Of a stretch of 64,000 nucleotides of DNA, positions 42,898 through 50,955 are shown in pieces. Position 1 is the stretch's first letter. The number at the start of each line of letters is the position of its first letter. Origin of the DNA: Candidatus Aegiribacteria sp. MLS_C. GTDB lineage: Bacteria; Fermentibacterota; Fermentibacteria; Fermentibacterales; JCC-6. The position numbers were made by a program, and so were the translations under genes. The stretch lies in contig LQBI01000031.1 in the NCBI GenBank assembly GCA_002030045.1, positions 134,618-198,617 of the forward strand, given 5' to 3'. Under the pieces are notes generated by a model. The model was not told the DNA's origin. It was given only the letters and a program-made list of their open reading frames with translations, and did not search any database.

Positions 42898-43968
42898 GTG
42901 CACCTTGAGGACGGCAGGGTCCCGGAGGAGTACACGAAGTACACCGGCAGGAAGCTGCTGCTGAACCTGGCGGGGCTTCTGGTACTGTTCCTTCTCTTCA
43001 TCGTCTCCATCTCGGTGGGGGCCGTGCCCATACCGCTGGGACAGGTGCTCAGGGCCCTGTTCACCGGAGGCGCATCCCACCAGGTGAATATGATTGTGAT
43101 GAACATCAGGCTTCCGCAGGCCCTTGCCGCGGTGGCGGCGGGGGCCGGGCTGTCGGTCTCCGGGGCCGCCATGCAGTCCATTCTCCGCAATCCCCTGGGT
43201 TCACCCTTCACACTGGGCATATCCAACGCCGCAGCTTTCGGGGCCGCATTCTCTGTGATGGTCCTGGGAGGCGGGGCGATGCAGAGCACAGCAGCCGGGG
43301 CCGTTTCCATAACGAATCCCTATATGACCACGGCGGCGGCCTTCATCGCCTGCCTGACCGCGGCGGCGGTCATACTGGCGGTGGCCAGGGCGGCCAGGGT
43401 GTCCCCGGAGGTGATGGTCCTGACCGGAGTAGCGCTGGGCTCACTGTTCACCGCCGGGACCATGTTCCTGCAGTACTTCGCCGACGACGTGCAACTGGCG
43501 GCCATTGTCTTCTGGACCTTCGGGGACCTGGCCAGGGCAAGCTGGAGGGAACTCCTCATCATGTCGTCGGTCACCCTGGTCTCATCGGTGTATTTCCTTC
43601 TGAACAGCTGGAGCTACAACGCAATGGACGCCGGCGACGAGACAGCCGCCAGCCTGGGCCTTCCCGTATCGAGGAAGAGGCTGGCGGGGATGCTGGTGGC
43701 CTCCCTGGTGACCGCCACCATCATCTCATTCGTGGGAGTGATAGGTTTCGTCGGACTGGTGGGACCTCACATGGTGAGGAGGGTCCTGGGCGACGACCAC
43801 AGATACCTCGTGCCCGGGTCCATGCTTGCCGGGGCAATTCTCCTGCTTGCCGCCGATACGGTGGCGCGGACCGTAATGTCGCCCCAGGTCCTTCCGGTGG
43901 CGATACTCACCGCTTTCGTGGGCGCCCCGGTGTTCGTGTTCCTTCTCATAAGGGGATACAGGAGATGA
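42898..43968 (+). CDS. FecCD/BtuC-family ABC permease
   Basis: 356 residues with about nine or ten hydrophobic helices and the FecCD family motifs: VNMIVMNIRLPQALAAVAAGAGLSVSGAAMQSILRNPLGSPFTLGISNAAAFGA, then GVALGSLF, FWTFGDLARASW and the C-terminal GFVGLVGPHMVRRVLGDDHRYLVPGSMLAGA. It forms the membrane channel of the iron-complex/B12-type importer. The GTG start at 42898 has GGGAGG 5 nt upstream. The next gene (ATPase) overlaps its stop by 4 nt. Confidence 0.92.
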   Translation: MHLEDGRVPEEYTKYTGRKLLLNLAGLLVLFLLFIVSISVGAVPIPLGQVLRALFTGGASHQVNMIVMNIRLPQALAAVAAGAGLSVSGAAMQSILRNPLGSPFTLGISNAAAFGAAFSVMVLGGGAMQSTAAGAVSITNPYMTTAAAFIACLTAAAVILAVARAARVSPEVMVLTGVALGSLFTAGTMFLQYFADDVQLAAIVFWTFGDLARASWRELLIMSSVTLVSSVYFLLNSWSYNAMDAGDETAASLGLPVSRKRLAGMLVASLVTATIISFVGVIGFVGLVGPHMVRRVLGDDHRYLVPGSMLAGAILLLAADTVARTVMSPQVLPVAILTAFVGAPVFVFLLIRGYRR

Positions 43969-44759
43969 TACTCAGCGTTGAAGGGCTCTCGTTCAGCTAC
44001 GGTGACCTCAAGGTCCTAAGGGACGTCTCCTTCGGTGTGCGCACCCACGAGGTTGTTGCGGTGATGGGGCCGAACGGGTCCGGGAAGACGACACTGCTCA
44101 GGTGCATGAACAGGCTGCTGACACCCGACGGAGGAAGGATCAGGCTGCTGGGGCGGGACATGGAGGAGTACTCGAGGAGGGAAGTAGCCTGCAGTATGTC
44201 CTACGTAGCACAGCGGAGCGAGCCCGGAAGGGTAACCGCCTTCGATGCGGTGCTGCTGGGTCGGAAACCGCACATCGGCTGGAGGGTGAGCAGGAGGGAC
44301 CTGGAACTTACGCAGGCCGCTCTGCACCGGCTGGACCTGGAGCACCTTTCCCTCAGGTACACGGACAGCATGAGCGGGGGCGAGTACCAGAAGGTGTGCA
44401 TAGCCAGAGCGCTGGTTGGACAGCCCGGAGTGATGCTGCTGGACGAGCCTACAGCGTCCCTGGACCTCAGGAACCAGCTGTCGATCCTTCGGCTGCTCAG
44501 GACCATCGTGAGAGGACACGATATGTGCGCGGTGGTGACCATGCACGACCTGAACCTGGCTTTCCGCTATGCCGACCGGTTCCTGTTCCTGAAGGACGGC
44601 GGCATCATGGCCTCGGTGGACAGGGCCGGAATAACGGAATCGGTCATAGAGGAGGCATACGGAGTTCCCGTGAGTGTCAGTTGGCATCAGGACCATCCAT
44701 TCGTGCTCCCCCTGGACGACAACTCCGGGGACGCTCCGGAAACCGCCCATGACCATTGA
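43965..44759 (+). CDS. FepC/BtuD-type ABC transporter ATPase
   Basis: 264 residues with Walker [14 protein letters not shown]-loop SYVAQRSE, signature [16 protein letters not shown], Walker [13 protein letters not shown] and the switch histidine in [16 protein letters not shown]. The sequence is closest in type to the iron-complex (FepC) family ATPases. It powers the importer formed with the permease and the lipoprotein encoded upstream. Its start overlaps the permease stop (ATGA), and its 3' end overlaps the DUF255 gene by 11 nt. Confidence 0.94.
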   Translation: MILSVEGLSFSYGDLKVLRDVSFGVRTHEVVAVMGPNGSGKTTLLRCMNRLLTPDGGRIRLLGRDMEEYSRREVACSMSYVAQRSEPGRVTAFDAVLLGRKPHIGWRVSRRDLELTQAALHRLDLEHLSLRYTDSMSGGEYQKVCIARALVGQPGVMLLDEPTASLDLRNQLSILRLLRTIVRGHDMCAVVTMHDLNLAFRYADRFLFLKDGGIMASVDRAGITESVIEEAYGVPVSVSWHQDHPFVLPLDDNSGDAPETAHDH

Positions 44760-46785
44760 GGATGACCGGGGACATTCCGGATTATCCCTGCTCCGGAACC
44801 GGCTCTCCGAAGAGACCAGCCCCTATCTTCTCCAGCACGCGGACAACCCGGTACACTGGCAGCCCTGGGACGACAGGGCCTTTCAGGCGGCCAGGGAGAC
44901 GGACAGGCCGATCTTCCTGTCCATAGGCTATTCGACCTGCCACTGGTGCCACGTTATGGAGAAGGAGTCCTTCGAGAACGGCGCCGTGGCCGCCCTGATG
45001 AACGATGCCTTCGTCTGCGTAAAGGTCGACCGGGAGGAACGGCCCGACATAGACGGCGTCTACATGCGCTATGCGGCAGCGATGATCGGTAGCGGTGGAT
45101 GGCCCCTGAACATGGTCATGACCCCCGACGGGAAACCCTTCTTCGCCGCCACGTACATTCCTGCCGGCTCCTCCTTCGGAAGGGTTGGAATGCTGGAACT
45201 CGTTCCTCTCATCGACAACGCCTGGAGGAACAGGCGGGAGGAGGTGGTCTCGGCGGCGGGGTCCCTTGCCGGATCGCTTTTCGGTGAGGTCCAGGTACCG
45301 CCTCGGGCGGACGCCCCCGAGGACCCCGCCGGATCGGTCTTCCGGCGGCTCAGGTCATCCTACGACAGCCGATGGGGCGGCTTCGGCGAGGCTCCCAAGT
45401 TCCCGGCTGCACACAATATGCTCTTCCTTCTCAGGTACTTCCGCTACAGAGGGGATACCGAGGCAATGGAGATGGCCTGCAGGACCCTTGCCGCGATCAG
45501 GTACGGGGGCATCTGGGACCAGCTGGGAGGGGGCCTTCACAGGTATTCCACCGACAGGGAGTGGCACGTTCCCCATTTCGAGAAGATGCTGTACGACCAG
45601 TCCGTCACCGCACTGGCGGCATTGGAGGCCTTCCAGGCAACCGGCGGCGGTCTGTACCGTGAGATGGCCGCCGGGCTGCTGGATTTCGTAATGGACAGGA
45701 TGAGATCCCCGGACGGGGGTTTCTTCTCGGCCCTGGACGCCGACAGCCCTGATGGTGAGGGAGCCTACTACGCCTGGCGGATGGATGAACTGGCGGCGCT
45801 GCTGGGTCCCGGCAGGGCCTCCGGTATAGCCGAGTTGTGGGGGATCGACAGGGAAGGGGACCTGGATGGGATCCCGGGCGGGAACATCCCCAGACTGCGG
45901 TTCCCCCCTCCCGGACAGCTTCCTCCTTCGCCCCCTCCGGCCCCCGACCCCGAGGTTAGAAGGATCCTTCTCGAGCACAGGGGCAGGAGGCCCGCACCCA
46001 TGATGGACCGCAAGGTCCAGGCCGACTGGAACGGAATGACGGCGGCGGCCCTTGCCAGGGGTTCCCGCGTGCTGTCGAGGCCGGACTTCCTGGAGGCTGC
46101 AAGGGAATGCATCGGGTTCATGACCCGCAGCATGGTGACGGACGACGGCAAACTGATGCACAGCTGGACCTCCGGGTCCCCCGGCTGCTACGGTTACCTG
46201 GACGATTACGCATACGTCATATGGGCCTGCATCGAGCTTCACAACGCGACCCTGGAGGACGGGTTCGCGAATATGGCCCTGTCCCTGCAGGCCGTGCAGG
46301 ACAGCATGTTCAGGGACCCTTCCGCCGGATGGTACAGGTTCTCCGGAGGGGAAGGCGAAGGCATCCCGATCCCGGGAACGGTGGAGACCCATGACGGTGC
46401 GGTCCCCTCGGGCAGCTCCGTGACTCTGATGAACCTCTACAGGCTCCGGGGAATGACCGGTGAGGACCTTTTCGAGGAGAGGGCAGAAGCGCTGGCTGAA
46501 TCCCTCTCCGGGGCCCTGAGGTCGGCTCCCTCCTCGCATACAATGCTGGCCGCCGCAATGCTCTCCGGGCCGGCTCACGCCGACATAACTCTCGCGGGAC
46601 GACCCGGGGACGCAGCCCTGCACTCGATGCTGGAGGCCGCATGGTCGGTGTTCCTTCCAGACATGACCGTCTCGCTGGACGGGAGCGATGGCCCGGCATC
46701 CGCCCGAGTGTGCTTCCGGGGGACCTGTCTGCCTTCCGCGGGCTCTTCGAACGAGCTGGCGAGGCTTCTCGACGGACTGCGCTGA
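44749..46785 (+). CDS. DUF255 thioredoxin-domain protein (YyaL/SPATA20 family)
   Basis: 678 residues. It begins with the family signature [23 protein letters not shown], then [27 protein letters not shown] with the redox motif CHWC and [15 protein letters not shown]. From about residue 200 an (alpha/alpha)6-type barrel follows ([65 protein letters not shown]). This matches bacterial YyaL and eukaryotic spermatogenesis-associated protein 20, whose substrate is unknown. It overlaps the ATPase gene by 11 nt, so it is likely cotranscribed with the importer, but a functional link is not implied by the family. Confidence 0.92.
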   Translation: MTIEDDRGHSGLSLLRNRLSEETSPYLLQHADNPVHWQPWDDRAFQAARETDRPIFLSIGYSTCHWCHVMEKESFENGAVAALMNDAFVCVKVDREERPDIDGVYMRYAAAMIGSGGWPLNMVMTPDGKPFFAATYIPAGSSFGRVGMLELVPLIDNAWRNRREEVVSAAGSLAGSLFGEVQVPPRADAPEDPAGSVFRRLRSSYDSRWGGFGEAPKFPAAHNMLFLLRYFRYRGDTEAMEMACRTLAAIRYGGIWDQLGGGLHRYSTDREWHVPHFEKMLYDQSVTALAALEAFQATGGGLYREMAAGLLDFVMDRMRSPDGGFFSALDADSPDGEGAYYAWRMDELAALLGPGRASGIAELWGIDREGDLDGIPGGNIPRLRFPPPGQLPPSPPPAPDPEVRRILLEHRGRRPAPMMDRKVQADWNGMTAAALARGSRVLSRPDFLEAARECIGFMTRSMVTDDGKLMHSWTSGSPGCYGYLDDYAYVIWACIELHNATLEDGFANMALSLQAVQDSMFRDPSAGWYRFSGGEGEGIPIPGTVETHDGAVPSGSSVTLMNLYRLRGMTGEDLFEERAEALAESLSGALRSAPSSHTMLAAAMLSGPAHADITLAGRPGDAALHSMLEAAWSVFLPDMTVSLDGSDGPASARVCFRGTCLPSAGSSNELARLLDGLR

Positions 46786-46873
46786 GTTCGGATTCGTGAT
46801 CGGGATGCCGGAGCCGGCTGCGATTGCAGGGTTCGCCCCGCGGATATAGATTCTGGACGGGAAGGAGCGGGCG

Positions 46874-47554
46874 ATGAACATCGCGGCATCCCTGCTGATG
46901 TGCCTCATCCAGGGAACGGTGCTCTTCCGGGACGACTTCGACGACGGCGACGCCGAGGGCTGGCACGAGATCAGCATGGTGAACTATGACGTTGTCGGCG
47001 GCATGTACAGGATGTACGGCGGCTACGAGGAGAACCACGGCATCTCGTTCAACGGAGACCTGGAGGGCTGCATGAGCACTCCCGACTACTCCGTCCGATG
47101 CCGCATGGTGCCGGAGACAGGGGTGTTCTTCGGAATGATGTGCAGGTTCTCCGAAGATACCGAATACAGGATCATGCTGGTCCTGAGCCACCAGCACCAG
47201 AGCCTCCGCTTCTACAGGTGGGACGCCGCGGGGATCTCTCTGCTGGACGATGCACCCTTTACAGTAGAGCTGATGCATGAATACTGGATGAGGTGCGAGG
47301 TCCGGGGGGACTCTTTCAGGGGAAGGGCCTGGACCGGCGGCGTCTCGGCAGAACCTTTCCTGTGGATGGTGGAGATGCAGGACACGCTCTCCCTTCCGGG
47401 TTCGGCGGCCCTCTTCTGCGCCGGGATCCCCTGCGACCGCGTATCGATGAGCTGCAGGTTCGATGACGTGATGGTCACCGACTGTCCCGCCGGCCTCCGC
47501 CAGGATACATGGGCCGGAATAAAGGAGACGGGTCGGCGTACCGGAAGGAGATGA
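46874..47554 (+). CDS. Exported concanavalin-like (LamG/DUF1080-type) protein
   Basis: 226 residues. The start MNIAASLLMCLIQGTVLFRDDFDDGDAEGWH combines a short leader with the classic opening FxDDFDDGDxxGW of laminin-G/concanavalin-like jellyroll domains. The rest follows that fold: DYSVRCRMVPETGVFFGMMCRFSE, YRIMLVLSHQHQSLRFYRWD, YWMRCEVRGDSFRGRAWTGG and RFDDVMVTD. Such domains bind or cleave polysaccharides. GGAAGGAGCGGGCG precedes the ATG. It lies 7 nt upstream of the FG-GAP protein gene, whose ribosome site overlaps its stop. Confidence 0.75.
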   Translation: MNIAASLLMCLIQGTVLFRDDFDDGDAEGWHEISMVNYDVVGGMYRMYGGYEENHGISFNGDLEGCMSTPDYSVRCRMVPETGVFFGMMCRFSEDTEYRIMLVLSHQHQSLRFYRWDAAGISLLDDAPFTVELMHEYWMRCEVRGDSFRGRAWTGGVSAEPFLWMVEMQDTLSLPGSAALFCAGIPCDRVSMSCRFDDVMVTDCPAGLRQDTWAGIKETGRRTGRR

Positions 47555-47561
47555 TCCAGAA

Positions 47562-49073
47562 ATGTACCTTATACTGATGATATTGACCGCGAGCGCTCCG
47601 GACACGCTCTGGTGGAACGTGACCAGCGGCGGGGTCTACTCCATTGTGGAGATCGGGGACCTTAACGGGGACGGGACCCGGGACGTTGCCTGCGGAGTTA
47701 ACTTCTGGGACGACCAGCCGACACTGTGGTGCCTGTCCGGCGCGGACGGTGCAACCATCTGGAGTTCGGACCAGTACAAGGGGATCTACCAGGACGAGGG
47801 CCTCGCCGGGGTACCTGACATGGACGGGGACGGGTACAACGACATCCTGCTGGCCACCCCCGGCGGCTACGCCCCTCCGGGAAGGTGCCTGATACTGGTA
47901 TCCGGTGTCGACGGTTCGCTGGTATGGCAGTGGAGCGCCTACGAGAACATGCCCTCGGGTGCCGGGTGGGGCTACAGCTGCTGCATAATGGAAGACCAGA
48001 CCGGCGACGGGCTGCCGGAGTGCATCGGAGGTTTCGGCTCCACGGGTTCCTCCAATACATCGGCAGCCGCCTGCCTCGACGGCGCCACCGGCGACACCCT
48101 CTGGACCAGGACCGTGGCGGACGCGGTGGAGGACGTACTTGCGGTCCCGGACGTCAACCAGGACGGAGTGCAGGAGGTGGTGCTGGGAATAGGGGGCAAC
48201 CACTACACGGACTATACCATAGAGCTCCTGGACGGGTCGGATGGTACAATGCTCTGGAGCCGCATGGGAGGCGGTGATGTGATGTGCGTCGATGCCATGG
48301 ACAGGGAGGACACGCTGCCCTGGATAGTCACCAGCTCCTTCGACGGGGAGGTCACCTGCTACGACCTGGGCGGTACCCTTATCTGGGACCGTGACATTGG
48401 AGGCATGCTCCTTGATGTGGAAGCCGGCCCCGACCTTGACGGGGACGGCATCCCCGAAGTGGCCCTCGCGGGGGACAACGCAGGAACGATGTGCCTTGAC
48501 GGCGCCACGGGCAACACCCTCTGGACCTACCCCTCCGGTTCCAATACATGGAGCGTGGCATGGGCCGATTCCGTCTACACCGGCGGGTTCTACGTGCCCT
48601 GCATCGTCGGCGGCAGCGTCAACGGGTACCGGATCACCTTGAACGATGCCCTGACCGGCGGACTGCAGTGGGAGCAGCCCTTCACCGAAAGGGTCTACAG
48701 CGTGAGTTCCTTCGTTCTTGACGGAGTATCTTCCTCGCCGGCAGTCTTCGCCGGGCTGCAGGACCAGCAGCCGCAGCCCTACCACGCCTGGGCCTTCCTC
48801 TCGTCCACCGGTACATCAGTGGGACATGGTGCGGAGGGAGCCTTCGCGGGAAGGCTCATCCTGAGGAATCCCGTGCGCGGTTCGCTGTCCCTGAGCGTAC
48901 CCTCCGGTGAATGGGTGTGTTCCGTCTACGACCTGACCGGACGGCTCCTGGCCAGGGAGACCGTGGAAGGGGATACGGAACTGGACGTCTCCGGCTGGAA
49001 CCCCGGCTGCTACCTGCTGGTCGCCTCCTGTGGAGACAGTGAGATGAGGGGCTCCTTCACGGTACTGGAGTAG
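47562..49073 (+). CDS. Secreted FG-GAP/PQQ-like beta-propeller protein with C-terminal sorting-like domain
   Basis: 503 residues. A very short hydrophobic start (MYLILMILTAS) may be the signal peptide. At least five repeats alternate between Ca2+-binding DxDGDGxxD loops (DLNGDGTRDVACG, DMDGDGYNDILLA, DVNQDGVQEVVLG, DLDGDGIPEVALA) and GATGxxLW blades (SGVDGSLVW, DGATGDTLWT, DGATGNTLWT), as in FG-GAP and PQQ-like propellers. The last 80 residues (LRNPVRGSLSLSVPSG, SVYDLTGRLL, GCYLLVASCG) form the same C-terminal sorting-like domain seen in the selenoprotein. It is probably a surface-exposed calcium-binding scaffold. AGGAG lies 12 nt before the ATG. Confidence 0.87.
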   Translation: MYLILMILTASAPDTLWWNVTSGGVYSIVEIGDLNGDGTRDVACGVNFWDDQPTLWCLSGADGATIWSSDQYKGIYQDEGLAGVPDMDGDGYNDILLATPGGYAPPGRCLILVSGVDGSLVWQWSAYENMPSGAGWGYSCCIMEDQTGDGLPECIGGFGSTGSSNTSAAACLDGATGDTLWTRTVADAVEDVLAVPDVNQDGVQEVVLGIGGNHYTDYTIELLDGSDGTMLWSRMGGGDVMCVDAMDREDTLPWIVTSSFDGEVTCYDLGGTLIWDRDIGGMLLDVEAGPDLDGDGIPEVALAGDNAGTMCLDGATGNTLWTYPSGSNTWSVAWADSVYTGGFYVPCIVGGSVNGYRITLNDALTGGLQWEQPFTERVYSVSSFVLDGVSSSPAVFAGLQDQQPQPYHAWAFLSSTGTSVGHGAEGAFAGRLILRNPVRGSLSLSVPSGEWVCSVYDLTGRLLARETVEGDTELDVSGWNPGCYLLVASCGDSEMRGSFTVLE

Positions 49074-49246
49074 CTTCAGAAAACCGGGACAGATTCCGCC
49101 AGCTGACCTGGATCAGAGAAGCAGGGATTCCTTCCGGACCCGCCTTTCCCCGTGTTTTCCGAACTCTAGTTCCATCATCAGGAATCTCCGTCCGAATCCC
49201 TTCGGCATCCCGGGCCTGAATGCGCAGCGGTCTGTCTGCCGGGGGA

Positions 49247-49277
49247 TTGACACGAGTCCCTGTATACATATGTTTAC
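49247..49277 (+). promoter_or_regulatory. Promoter-like region with palindromic motif
   Basis: TTGACA (49247-49252) is followed 16 nt later by TATGTT (49269-49274). Across the -10 region lies the near-palindrome GTATACAT/ATGTTTAC (49262-49277; 7 of 8 positions pair). The same 17-mer, TGTATACATATGTT(T/C)AC, recurs with a TTGACA in front of the RAYT gene at 63750-63766 on the minus strand. Confidence 0.5.
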
Positions 49278-49306
49278 CTACATGGAAACCCGTGGAAGGA
49301 GATGCC

Positions 49307-49804
49307 ATGTACAAGGACGGGACAGCGGAAGCAAAGCGTTCGACCAGGGGGTTCTTCATCGTTCACCATGAGATGTCGGGCGTAGATGACAGGCTTGCGG
49401 AAGTCAGGATAAGCGAGACATTCCCCTCCCCCCTGGAATGTCTGGCCGACATGAGGGGAAGGCGAATACCCGCCATTCTGCGCGAAGCATCGGGACTGGC
49501 CGGCGAGACTGATATACAGGTGCTGCTCGACGGGTGCGGCTACTCAGTCTCCTTCGTGGCGGAGGAACTCCTGGGCATGATAGACGACTGCCTGTCATCG
49601 GGAGGCTGCTCTCCGGAGGAGCTGAGGATGATGAGGGAGGTTTACAACTCACTTTCATCCTTCCACCGCGGCCGTTCGCGCAGCATCAGGTACTGGGGAC
49701 ATGTTCGAAGGATGTCGGGTATCGAGGTATCTCAACGGTCCGGACATTCAATATCGTCTCCCGCGGCCGTTGACGCTTCCTTGCAAGGCATGATGGCGGT
49801 ATGA
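49307..49804 (+). CDS. Protein of unknown function (165 aa)
   Basis: 165 residues, soluble. The N-terminal part (GFFIVHHEMSGVDDRLAEVRISETFPSPLECLADMRGRRIPAILREASG) looks like a small alpha/beta unit, while the C-terminal third is helical and basic (ELRMMREVYNSLSSFHRGRSRSIRYWGHVRRMSG), possibly a nucleic-acid-binding tail. I do not recognise a family. AAGGAG lies 5 nt upstream of the ATG at 49307, and a palindromic promoter-like region lies about 40 nt upstream. It is convergent with the TauE/SafE gene. Confidence 0.6.
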   Translation: MYKDGTAEAKRSTRGFFIVHHEMSGVDDRLAEVRISETFPSPLECLADMRGRRIPAILREASGLAGETDIQVLLDGCGYSVSFVAEELLGMIDDCLSSGGCSPEELRMMREVYNSLSSFHRGRSRSIRYWGHVRRMSGIEVSQRSGHSISSPAAVDASLQGMMAV

Positions 49805-49866
49805 CCTTCAGTACGATGAAGCTGCCGGTGAACTGACGTTTCCGCCAGTCGACCTGCGGTCCCACT

Positions 49867-50487
49867 TCAGAACAGTGCGCTGAACAGTGCCAGCCTCCCC
49901 GGGATCAGGGTCTCGCCCCCTGCCATGAAGGTGAAGCTCTCCGACAGGGAGGTGATGGCAACGGAGTTCCTGATGTCCACGCCGGACAGGACCTGGCCCC
50001 AGGTGACCAGGGGTCCGTACCCTCCGCCCGAGAGTCCCTTGTTGAAGGCGGCCAGAACCCCGAGCCCCGTTATTCTCCTCCAGCTGAACCTCCGCTCGGA
50101 CTTCCTGCCCGCAAGGATGAGGATTCCCATGGACGTGACTATCAGTCCGATGAACAGCTTCAGGAGGGACTTTGGTATGTTTACCGCAACGAGAACAGCC
50201 GCCACAGCACCGGTCAGGCTGCAGACCGCCAGGACAAAGGCGATTCTCGAGGCCTTTGACCTGGGCATGTATCCAAGCAGTATCATCTTGTTCACCAGCC
50301 GGTGCCCGGTGTCGTTGCGGAAATCGAAGACCACGTTCCCTTCCCTGTGGTGGAAGAAGGCAGCCAGCCCTCCTGTTACCAGCTCCGAGGCCGGTATGGC
50401 CGGTACGACTGACAGGGGGCCGAATCCCATCATCAGCTGGATCGGAGTAAGCGTCGTGCCGTATCCCATGCCCAGGGATGAGTCCAT
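49867..50487 (-). CDS. TauE/SafE-family permease, N-terminus apparently shortened
   Basis: 206 residues with hydrophobic helices of the TSUP (TauE/SafE) type and the recognisable DSSLGMGYGTTLTPIQLMMGFGP opening motif and FNKGLSGGGYGPLVTWGQVLSGVD second-half motif, which are pseudo-repeats. Typical members are about 250 residues and have one more membrane helix before the first motif; here the motif starts at residue 2. The frame is open 14-17 codons further upstream to a TAA near 50540 but has no normal start and no hydrophobic helix. Family members export sulfite, sulfoacetate or related anions. It lies 56 nt downstream of the AbrB-type gene. It may be truncated and non-functional. Confidence 0.7.
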   Translation of the reverse strand: MDSSLGMGYGTTLTPIQLMMGFGPLSVVPAIPASELVTGGLAAFFHHREGNVVFDFRNDTGHRLVNKMILLGYMPRSKASRIAFVLAVCSLTGAVAAVLVAVNIPKSLLKLFIGLIVTSMGILILAGRKSERRFSWRRITGLGVLAAFNKGLSGGGYGPLVTWGQVLSGVDIRNSVAITSLSESFTFMAGGETLIPGRLALFSALF

Positions 50488-50543
50488 GGACTCGCAGATG
50501 ATTGCTGTGGGAAAGGGTACCGGGATCTCCGGCAGACCTTACA

Positions 50544-50771
50544 TCAGACATCCTTTACGGCGAAAGGCTCCCCTGCCTGTTCATCATCGGCTTTCCTCAC
50601 CCTGGATATGCTCAGCCTGCCGTCGTTGAACAGCACCCAGCGGACCCTGTCGCCGTCGAGGATACCCAGTTTGTCGACTATGTCCTTGGGAATGGTCAGC
50701 CGCCGCCTGCTGTTCCTTATGGTCACAGATGTCTCTCCGACGAATGCGACTTCGTTCAGGTCGATCTGCAT
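50544..50771 (-). CDS. AbrB/MazE-type swapped-hairpin DNA-binding protein
   Basis: 75 residues. The segment SVTIRNSRRRLTIPKDIVDKLGILDGDRVRWVLFNDGRLSISRV is a SpoVT/AbrB beta-hairpin domain, as in MazE-type antitoxins and transition-state regulators. The C-terminal tail (KADDEQAGEPFAVKDV) is acidic and could be the toxin-binding part of an antitoxin, but no PIN or MazF gene is adjacent. GGGAGGTCCG lies just upstream of the ATG. It is divergent from the 999-aa protein gene, so it may control that promoter. Confidence 0.85.
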   Translation of the reverse strand: MQIDLNEVAFVGETSVTIRNSRRRLTIPKDIVDKLGILDGDRVRWVLFNDGRLSISRVRKADDEQAGEPFAVKDV

Positions 50772-50955
50772 TCGGACCTCCCGATAATGAGTTTGGAGTA
50801 ATTCCTAAATATATTGGTATGGTACTCATGCCCGAAACCACCGTCCATGTCTTCGGAACAGCCGTCCGGCATAACTCCCGCAGGGGATTGCGAATATATT
50901 CTTCCATCGATGGGATAACGATCAGCTCAGACGTTCCCGTTCCCGGGAGGCATGC

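Noticed and set aside
45355-46977. Large minus-strand frame of 540 codons opposite the DUF255 gene, and similar long antisense frames at 57913-59442 and 59443-60951
   Set aside because: They lie opposite well-recognised genes in GC-rich DNA where antisense frames stay open by composition. Their translations show no domain.
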